From Tubiluchus corallicola (taxonomy: Eukaryota > Priapulida > Priapulimorpha > Priapulimorphida > Tubiluchidae), in contig JAQGDQ010000014.1 of the NCBI GenBank assembly GCA_030141605.1, positions 682,001-746,000 on the forward strand: a DNA stretch of 64,000 bases, given 5' to 3'. Made by a program: the position numbers and the translations under genes. The notes under the pieces were generated by a model. That model was not told where the DNA came from. It did not search any database and worked only from the letters and a program-made list of their open reading frames with translations. How positions within the stretch are numbered: the stretch's first letter is position 1; each line of letters begins with the position of its first letter. Positions 61,001 through 64,000 of the stretch are shown piece by piece.

Positions 61001-64000
61001 GATATATCAAAAAGAATTCCCAGAAGAATTTCAAAAAGCGTTTATATCATCTATTTCAAGATACTTCGCCTAAGATTATTATTTCTGTACTTTCATTTCA
61101 AAAATTGCTGCCGCACAAAACGCAATCATGCGATTATATTAGCTGCTTCACATGATGATTTATTTTTTGTATCAATTAGACTTTGCTGAATACAAAATAA
61201 CGCAAAAACTAAAACAGTCATGGTGAGAAGATGCTCGTTTTGTCTAAAAGTTATGAAACTTTGTTCATTGCTAGAACCCATCGTCGAAAATCCTCCAATA
61301 CGGCCACTATTTTTAAGATGATTGACAAGATGGCTGTCGCTAGTATAGAAAGGTCACATCTTAACTATTAGAACAGATAAGAATATAATTTTTGTATCTT
61401 AATATAGGCTTTTAAGATCAAAGAATTCACACAGCATCTGTTGCTTAAAAACACCTATGATATCAATTTAAAACTTCAAGATGGCTGCCAAGATCTATAA
61501 CTGCTTGTGTAATATAATATTAGCTACATTGCATGTTCTGAGGGATGACGATCTTATTATTTAGATATAGGTTTTAAAAGAAACGGATTTAGGGTAGTAT
61601 CCAGTATGGCCATATTACATGCTAGTGGCAAGATGACTGTCGCTGGCGCATGAAGCAAATGAACATAAGTTATTCAGTCAGCCACTCTAGAAAATATTAA
61701 TATATGCTACTAAAGAAAGGCCTAATAACAACGTAAAACTGGACGATGCCTTGGAAGAGCTGGAATCGCAAAGGTCAGCCATTGGCTCTGTCCTTTCCAT
61801 CAACCAGTTATAAGCCAGAGTATCCTCTCTGTCTTTTAACTCGCGGCCAGTATGTTTGCGGCATAACTCATTGTAATTGTTCAACCAGGTAATATGATGT
61901 TGGTTCAACAAAGATAACTTGATTAGTTTTGGTTCAAATGGAACAAAAGTAGCTGGTTCGAAAGTTATATAAGGAACGCCATCGAACGAATACATGGTAT
62001 CTGCGTAAACTGTGGTTATAATGGTCTCCAATCGCACTCCAAACTCTCCTGTCTCATAGTACCCAGGTTCATCTGACATAAACAGCCCAGGTTGAGTATG
62101 AGGATACAAAGCGGGTGATATGTTCTCTGACAAGTACAAATACGCTCCTACTCCATGGGAAGTACCATGTTTGTAATCAAGTCCATAACGCCACAAGTTA
62201 TACCTGGCAAATGCATCAACGGTACTGTACTTATTATCCGGGAAAACAAGAGAGGCATATTCAATAGCTCCCATTAAAACACGGGTGTAAGCTTCCATCT
62301 GAAAATCAGTCGGTGCTCCATAATGCATGGTTCTAGTAATATCTGTTGTGCAGTCAACATATTGTCCACCAGAATCGAGCAAGTACATCTCGTCTTTGGT
62401 AATATTTCTATTTGTTGAATTTTCTGATCGATAATGGATTATTGCACCATTTGTACCAACAGCAGATATCGCGCGAAAACTAAGACCCCTAAAATGCTGT
62501 TCTTCTGAGCGAAACTGCTCTAACTTGTCTTCAGCGGACAGCTCGCTCCACAAGCCACCTTTATTTATCTCATCTTCTAGAAAAGCAAGAAATCTCGACA
62601 AAGCGACTGAGTCACGAATGTGGCATCTCTTCATGCCAGCAATTTCAGTAGGATTTTTTACAGCTTTTCGATAAATAATTGGTGATTCGACAAGCAGTCG
62701 TGAATCCGCATCATAGACAGCATCATAGACAGCATAATTTGCTTTAGATGGCACAACTGTTATGTCATAGGCTTGGCTTAACTCCGCTATTTTGTCAAAT
62801 ATTTCGTGATACGTTTCAATTTGCACACACATGGAGGCATCCGGTGGTTTACAGTCAACGTTTAAGTGATCTTTTACCTCATCTGTTAGATCTGACTTTA
62901 TATGCAAGTATAACGCAGAAGAAGTCAGTATCATGTAACTATGAAACACTGGTCTGTAAGGAATGTCTGCACCTCTCAAATTCAGTGACCAAGCTATTTC
63001 GTCAAGCTCAGTAACAACTAGCATGACATTTCCGTATAAAGCTATATCTCCACGAAGTACTTCTATTTTGTCTTCCCATTTCACCCCTGCAAATGTCAAA
63101 TTATGCACCTCAATGTCATTCATGGGCTCAACCGGCTGGTCGTCAGACCATACCAAGTCAATTAGATTCTGTTGCTCAGGTATCAATTTTATTTCACTTA
63201 AGCTTAGAGTCGCTTCAATATTTAAGAAATAGCTGTACGTCACCAACTTTGGATCTATGCCAACTTCCTCACAAGATGCCAAATTGTCAGCTATCCACTG
63301 TTCAGGAGTTACATAACCAGAACTGTATTCCTCAAATATCTGCCAGTTGCAATTTGTAATTGTATGTAAAGAACACGACGTCCATATCGCCGAAATACAA
63401 ACTATGGTAAGAACAGTTTTCATTTTTGTCTGAAAGTTAGATTTAAAAAGCCCAGACTATCAATTCACTATTTTTGTAATAGTAATGGGAACCTTTGTAC
63501 TACTGGGTTCAACCGGGGAGTAAATATTGCAGCTTTAGTTTCGTTTACACGACGATATGATAAACAACACTTGAAAATGTCAAAGCTGGCTGATTAGTGT
63601 AGTGCAACACACATTAATATTGTAAGTTATTTTGTAAATGCCTGTTATCAGTATATAAAGAAAAACTACCTAAAGCCATGTAATCCTTCAATTCATTAAA
63701 CATTATAACTGAAAACTTCAACCGTAGATCCGAACGCTTCAAATAACACAATAATTTAACATTCAGTGTACCTCATGAATAAGTAAAGCAAATGTCTTAG
63801 TTGCAAATTTTCGATTTGTTTCCAGAATACATATCAAGCACTATAAACATGGGTAAAAAAACAAGTTTTTCAGCAAATATACTTACCTAGATGCCATTTT
63901 CCCACGATTCCAGATGTGTAACCTGCTTCATGCAGAGCTTCAGGTATTGTCGTTTCCTCTTTCGGTAAACCAACGTTGTGACCTGGTCCAAGCACGCGAG
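55093..64000 (-). CDS. Sulfatase (arylsulfatase/STS-like), second copy, 5' end outside window
   Basis: Six exons are visible: 63887->64000 (exon 2, partial), 60141-60247, 59104-59332, 57907-58071, 56347-56517 and 55093-55571 (stop). Exons 3-7 have exactly the lengths (107, 229, 165, 171, 479) and phases of the neighbouring sulfatase at 48728-52740, so the two are tandem duplicates. Visible catalytic elements include [19 protein letters not shown] and [10 protein letters not shown]. Exon 1, with the signal peptide and the formylglycine cysteine, must lie beyond 64000, so activity cannot be judged here. Introns are much longer than in copy 1. Intron 2 (60248-63886) contains a complete same-strand aminopeptidase gene and intron 3 a LINE fragment. 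It is also possible that the 63887 exon belongs to a third sulfatase, but no other exon 2 was found between 60247 and 63887. Confidence 0.85.
55676..55735. repeat. GGT/GGC-rich imperfect repeat
   Basis: A purine-skewed GGTGGCGGT-like block in sulfatase copy 2 intron 6, strikingly GC-rich for this window. Confidence 0.7.
57262..57345. repeat. M2-related fragment in sulfatase copy 2, intron 5
   Basis: AATGCCGTTTGTAGTC and GCGGGCATCATCAGCTGA match M2 end and interior blocks, in rearranged order. Confidence 0.4.
59725..59960 (+). pseudogene. LINE polymerase tail fragment in sulfatase intron 3
   Basis: The plus strand reads [20 protein letters not shown], then [17 protein letters not shown], matching the WNxLP...FK...L pattern at LINE polymerase ends. 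It is antisense to the host gene and has upstream stops. Confidence 0.45.
60300..60420 (-). repeat. Possible LINE 3' untranslated tail in sulfatase intron 2
   Basis: The minus strand carries an AATAAA followed by (TTCTTA)n-like repeats (60317-60340), resembling the tails at 11200 and 29780. No coding sequence was seen. Confidence 0.25.
60847..61001. repeat. CA/CACG microsatellite
   Basis: Mixed (CACG)n and (CA)n over about 155 bases in sulfatase copy 2 intron 2. Confidence 0.95.
61687..63423 (-). CDS. Aminopeptidase P-like ectoenzyme, intronless, nested in sulfatase intron
   Basis: A single open frame of 578 codons from an ATG. It resembles animal Xaa-Pro aminopeptidases (peptidase M24B; XPNPEP1/2), which remove an N-terminal residue preceding proline. 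There is a signal peptide (about 1-18) and a C-terminal Ser-rich stretch plus hydrophobic tail (about 553-578) suggesting a GPI anchor, as in XPNPEP2. All five metal ligands are present: Asp350 (LLDSGGQY), Asp361 (TTDITRT), His423 (GTSHGVG), Glu452 (DEPGYY) and Glu466 (GVRLE). His330 (IIHY) is also kept. Two oddities stand out. The segment normally reading HEGP is SENI (432-435), so the conserved catalytic His is Ser, and the loop up to DEPGYY is shorter. The first ~100 residues of the usual N-terminal domain are absent, with the signal peptide joined directly to the remainder. Activity may be altered or lost. Confidence 0.9.
   Translation of the reverse strand: MKTVLTIVCISAIWTSCSLHTITNCNWQIFEEYSSGYVTPEQWIADNLASCEEVGIDPKLVTYSYFLNIEATLSLSEIKLIPEQQNLIDLVWSDDQPVEPMNDIEVHNLTFAGVKWEDKIEVLRGDIALYGNVMLVVTELDEIAWSLNLRGADIPYRPVFHSYMILTSSALYLHIKSDLTDEVKDHLNVDCKPPDASMCVQIETYHEIFDKIAELSQAYDITVVPSKANYAVYDAVYDADSRLLVESPIIYRKAVKNPTEIAGMKRCHIRDSVALSRFLAFLEDEINKGGLWSELSAEDKLEQFRSEEQHFRGLSFRAISAVGTNGAIIHYRSENSTNRNITKDEMYLLDSGGQYVDCTTDITRTMHYGAPTDFQMEAYTRVLMGAIEYASLVFPDNKYSTVDAFARYNLWRYGLDYKHGTSHGVGAYLYLSENISPALYPHTQPGLFMSDEPGYYETGEFGVRLETIITTVYADTMYSFDGVPYITFEPATFVPFEPKLIKLSLLNQHHITWLNNYNELCRKHTGRELKDREDTLAYNWLMERTEPMADLCDSSSSKASSSFTLLLGLSLVAYINIF

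Noticed and set aside
60647-61189. Open frames with Thr-His repeats and Cys-Val repeats
   Set aside because: Translation of the CA/CACG microsatellite.

Overview
This is a 64-kb window of AT-rich animal (metazoan) nuclear DNA. The evidence is two full-length integrin alpha chains, genes split by GT-AG introns, a Kazal-type secreted inhibitor, STS/ARSA-type sulfatases, decayed LINE retrotransposons, SINE/MITE-like repeats and long microsatellites. The species cannot be fixed from the sequence. A marine invertebrate, possibly a sponge or other early-branching animal, is my guess only.

Layout. 1-14.9 kb: no convincing gene. It holds GA arrays, a diverged pair of ~0.55-0.59 kb direct repeats, a 5S-rRNA-like SINE, a GC-richer diverged tandem array, a very long ACAAT pentanucleotide array and a MITE. 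15-28 kb: two paralogous integrin alpha genes on the minus strand, each an uninterrupted reading frame of over 1,000 codons. 28-40 kb: mostly repeats (LINE remnants, a MITE, one copy of a three-copy dispersed repeat), with a few weak small-gene candidates. 40.4-43.6 kb: plus-strand nicotinamidase/isochorismatase-type gene for which only the C-terminal half can be found. 44.7-47.3 kb: a four-exon plus-strand gene for a secreted two-Kazal-domain inhibitor, with a TATA box. 48.7-52.7 kb: a complete seven-exon minus-strand sulfatase gene. 55.1-64.0 kb: a second sulfatase with the same exon lengths and phases, running off the right edge before exon 1. Its long intron 2 contains an intact single-exon gene for a secreted, probably GPI-anchored aminopeptidase P-like protein.

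The products point to cell-surface and extracellular biology: matrix adhesion (integrins), sulfate-ester hydrolysis (sulfatases), protease inhibition (Kazal) and ectopeptidase activity (aminopeptidase P). The nicotinamidase-like gene belongs to NAD salvage. No operon-like or co-functional system is evident. The most notable items are the intronless integrin pair, the nested aminopeptidase P gene with a substituted active-site His and a missing N-terminal domain, the nicotinamidase gene without its metal-binding half, and the repeat that reaches the first splice acceptor of the Kazal gene. All exon borders were placed by eye from splice consensus, frame and paralog comparison.
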